A stretch of DNA of 64,000 nucleotides, taken from positions 1-64,000 of the forward strand of contig NZ_AUCA01000003.1 in the NCBI RefSeq assembly GCF_000429525.1. The letters run 5' to 3'. Under the pieces are notes generated by a model, which was not told the DNA's origin, did no database searches, and worked only from the letters and a program-made list of their open reading frames with translations. Made by a program: the position numbers and the translations under genes. This document shows positions 61,845 to 64,000 of this stretch, in pieces (the stretch's first letter is position 1; each line of letters starts with the position of its first letter). The DNA comes from Alicyclobacillus contaminans DSM 17975. GTDB lineage: Bacteria; Bacillota; Bacilli; Alicyclobacillales; Alicyclobacillaceae.

Positions 61845-64000
61845 TCACGCGAATGACTGGTCGTTCAACGACACTTGAAGCGACGTGAACATGCCGGCCA
61901 CATGGTCGAACAAATCGGCGGCTTCCTCGACGTGATCCAACACATCGGTCGCCAACCCCGCGGTCAGCGTGATGATGGCCGATGCGCCAGCGCCAAACCG
62001 ATGATTTGCGATGGACTGCCGAACCCTATCCGCCACAACGCTCAATTCGGCCGCAGTCATATTCGGCAGCACAATGAGAAACTCGTCGCCGCCAAAGCGG
62101 CAGGCGAGTTCGCTCTGACGAAGACTCTGCTTCACCAGCAGACTCGTCTCCTTCAAGATCTTATCCCCCACGTCAAACCCGTAGGTTGCGTTGACTTCGC
62201 TAAATCGCTCGAGATCCACGCAGATGACGCCCCAATTTCGAACGCCGGCCGCCAGTTCCTGGCGCACCTTGATGGTCAGAAAGTGGAACGTGTAGAGTCC
62301 GGTGAGATCGTCGATAAACAACTGTCCGTCGAATTCCGGACTGTACAACGCCGTTCGATTCCGCCCGCGCTGCTTGGCTCCCCAGTACATCGCGGAATCC
62401 GCCTTGAGCAGAACGTCGCGATCATTGTCGGCGTCGTCCGGAAACACGGCAATGCCCGTACTGATGGTGATACCCTGCAGACGGTAGCCTTCAAACTCCA
62501 CGACGTGGTGCGCCACCGCGGCGCGAATCGCTTCCATCTTGGCAAACGCCTCGTCAGCGCCCATGGAAAACGCCAGCGCGAACTCCTCGCCGCCATATCG
62601 GGCGACCACAGCGTCAGGCCCCGCCATTTCCACCAGCAACCGCCCCACCGACCTGAGCACCATGTCGCCCGCGAGATGCCCGTATGTATCGTTGAACTTC
62701 TTGAAAAAGTCCACATCCACCACCGCCACCGCCACGGGTTCGCGAAACCTGTCCGCTTGGTCAACCCTCCGTGCCAACTCTTCATAAAAGTAGCGGTAAT
62801 TGTGCAACCCAGTGGCACCGTCGCGCATCGACTGATCTCTCAATTTCTGGTACAGTTTGGCGTTGTCGAGCAGCACCGACAGCTGATCAGCCAGCGTTTG
62901 GAGATACTTGATCCAATCTCCGAACGCGTGCGTTTGGTGTGAATAACAAACCAGCGCCCCCTGGACAACGCCGCGGTACACCATCGGGAACACCGCCATG
63001 CTCTCGTAGTATGGACCGAACCCATCGTGTGCAACGCGCGGATCCCGACGGACATTGGGTACATACGTCCAATGCTGGTCCCGTATCACGCTCCAAATGA
63101 GACCTCCGTCCGCTTCGCGATATCCTGCCGGACTGAACTCTCCCACGGCGTTCGCCGGCCAAAACGCGGCGGGCATCAACCGGTCCCGAGCCTCGTCGAA
63201 TACGAACAACACGATGGCGTCCGCATAGGATAGTTCGGCGGCAGTTTTTGCCGCTTCCAAACTCAAGCGTTTCACGTCAAATTCGGACAACCATCTGGAT
63301 ACCGCCAGATGAACCCGTTGCATGACTGCCGTTTGGCGATACAGTCGAATGAGATAGGCAACGAGAACCATCGGCAGCACGATGAACGGACCGAGCAGCT
63401 CGTGCGCCACACCCATCGAAACCAGCAACATGGCCAAAGGCAGGGCCACAACGGTGTTCAGACCGTCCGCCAGGAATAGGTCCCATAGGTCGGAAATTTC
63501 AAACGTCCCGCGCAGCACGTGCAACACGTGCAGAAGGCTGTGATTCGTAACCACGTGTGCCAGGAGACCCATCAGCACCGCGCTGAACGTCGGCCAATCC
63601 AGCGCGGAATACTGCGCACCGTGTCGCATCCACCCGTACACTTCGAGCATCGCGCACATGCTCAGCCCGTACTGGCCAACGTTGAACAGCCACGTGTTGA
63701 ACGCAGAGCTGCGACGTTGGAAGAGAGGGGCCACTGCCATTGCGAAAACGCTCAAACAAATCGCTTCCGCGCCACCGTACAGCACCATGACGCCAATGGG
63801 CAGCGCAATCATGAGCGTTCCCCTCGCTTTACCGAGTGGAACCGGCATCGCCTCCAGCAACGTGGCAAAACACGCCATCCACGCGGCGACCATCCAATGA
63901 CCCGGGTGGATCTGCGGAATGTAACAAATCGTCAGAAAGATACCGCTGACCCCAACCACCCACTGGTACATGGCCACCTTGAACTGCCTATTTCGTTTCA
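61845..64000 (-). CDS. Membrane-bound tandem-GGDEF protein (start just outside the window)
   Basis: At least 718 residues visible. N-terminal seven or eight TM helices (to about 230), a GAF-like sensor (about 235-390), then two GGDEF domains: 'RYGGEEFALAF' near residue 462 and 'RFGGDEFLIVLP' near 629 (counted from GTG 63977). Both active-site motifs look competent for c-di-GMP synthesis. The first lacks the inhibitory RxxD; the second has RQSE at that place. The frame is open to the edge, ending TG-AAA-CGA, so an A at 64001 would make an ATG start. Regulated by unknown signals. Confidence 0.85.
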   Translation of the reverse strand, partial: KRNRQFKVAMYQWVVGVSGIFLTICYIPQIHPGHWMVAAWMACFATLLEAMPVPLGKARGTLMIALPIGVMVLYGGAEAICLSVFAMAVAPLFQRRSSAFNTWLFNVGQYGLSMCAMLEVYGWMRHGAQYSALDWPTFSAVLMGLLAHVVTNHSLLHVLHVLRGTFEISDLWDLFLADGLNTVVALPLAMLLVSMGVAHELLGPFIVLPMVLVAYLIRLYRQTAVMQRVHLAVSRWLSEFDVKRLSLEAAKTAAELSYADAIVLFVFDEARDRLMPAAFWPANAVGEFSPAGYREADGGLIWSVIRDQHWTYVPNVRRDPRVAHDGFGPYYESMAVFPMVYRGVVQGALVCYSHQTHAFGDWIKYLQTLADQLSVLLDNAKLYQKLRDQSMRDGATGLHNYRYFYEELARRVDQADRFREPVAVAVVDVDFFKKFNDTYGHLAGDMVLRSVGRLLVEMAGPDAVVARYGGEEFALAFSMGADEAFAKMEAIRAAVAHHVVEFEGYRLQGITISTGIAVFPDDADNDRDVLLKADSAMYWGAKQRGRNRTALYSPEFDGQLFIDDLTGLYTFHFLTIKVRQELAAGVRNWGVICVDLERFSEVNATYGFDVGDKILKETSLLVKQSLRQSELACRFGGDEFLIVLPNMTAAELSVVADRVRQSIANHRFGAGASAIITLTAGLATDVLDHVEEAADLFDHVAGMFTSLQVSLNDQSFA

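Noticed and set aside
1-64000. CRISPR arrays, tRNA or rRNA genes
   Set aside because: No regularly spaced repeats or cloverleaf/rRNA-like sequences were noticed in a visual read; a tRNAscan-type or CRISPR finder run would settle it.

Overview
The window is chromosomal DNA of a GC-rich (about 58-60% by eye), endospore-forming Firmicute, most likely of the Alicyclobacillaceae (Alicyclobacillus-like). The evidence is the Bacillus-type block recJ-apt-rel-dtd-yqgX next to secD/secF-comN-spoVB, the coproporphyrin-dependent haem operon hemE-hemH-hemY, addBA instead of recBCD, a bacilliredoxin and a YjcZ-like micro-protein. Ribosome binding sites are strong (GGAGG-type), and GTG or TTG starts are frequent. 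No tRNA, rRNA or CRISPR array was seen.

Layout. 1-1845: right end of an integrated mobile element that extends left of the window. It carries the tail of a two-helix membrane protein and a large serine recombinase. The element interrupts a minus-strand YheC/YheD-type ATP-grasp gene just before its C-terminal part. 2.9-6.6 kb: panD, queF, an RsmF-like rRNA methyltransferase and a thiolase. 6.8-8.4 kb: a three-gene set (DUF2089, a YvlB/LiaX-like protein, a small membrane protein) that looks like an envelope-response module. 8.4-14.1 kb: class-V aminotransferase plus SDR with a possible methyltransferase remnant upstream, a small hypothetical gene, cyclophilin, aldo/keto reductase and moeA. 14.1-18.7 kb: a GntR(YtrA-type)-ABC-ABC operon with a perfect operator palindrome. 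18.8-20.4 kb: pckA, with two CcpN-like boxes upstream. 20.5-24 kb: a small unknown gene, a DUF309 protein, an MFS exporter and galU. 24-28.6 kb: a five-gene sugar or cyclitol module (VOC protein, two TIM-barrel isomerases, two Gfo/Idh/MocA dehydrogenases) without its own transporter or regulator. 28.8-36.3 kb: addB-addA. 36.5-45 kb: mostly single genes: a NiaP-like permease, dusB, a TM2 protein, an amino-acid permease, a D-Ala-D-Ala carboxypeptidase, a DtxR-type regulator, an FAH-family hydrolase, a FUSC-type membrane protein and a bacilliredoxin. 45-48.7 kb: hemEHY. 48.7-49.8 kb: a lipoprotein and two very small genes. 49.8-55.7 kb: yqgX-like gene, dtd, rel, apt, recJ. 55.7-61.8 kb: a cation-efflux gene, secF, secD, comN, spoVB and a DUF421 protein. 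61.8-64 kb: a membrane-bound tandem-GGDEF protein running off the right edge.

How parts connect. hemE, hemH and hemY overlap or lie within about 20 bp of one another and share a predicted promoter; they cover three steps of Gram-positive haem synthesis. AddA and AddB form one recombination nuclease. SecD and SecF are separate, overlapping genes here, whereas B. subtilis has one fused protein. The GntR regulator begins an operon of four translationally coupled ABC genes and probably represses itself. Most of the window is ordinary core genome. The clearest accessory signal is the recombinase-bearing element at the left end.
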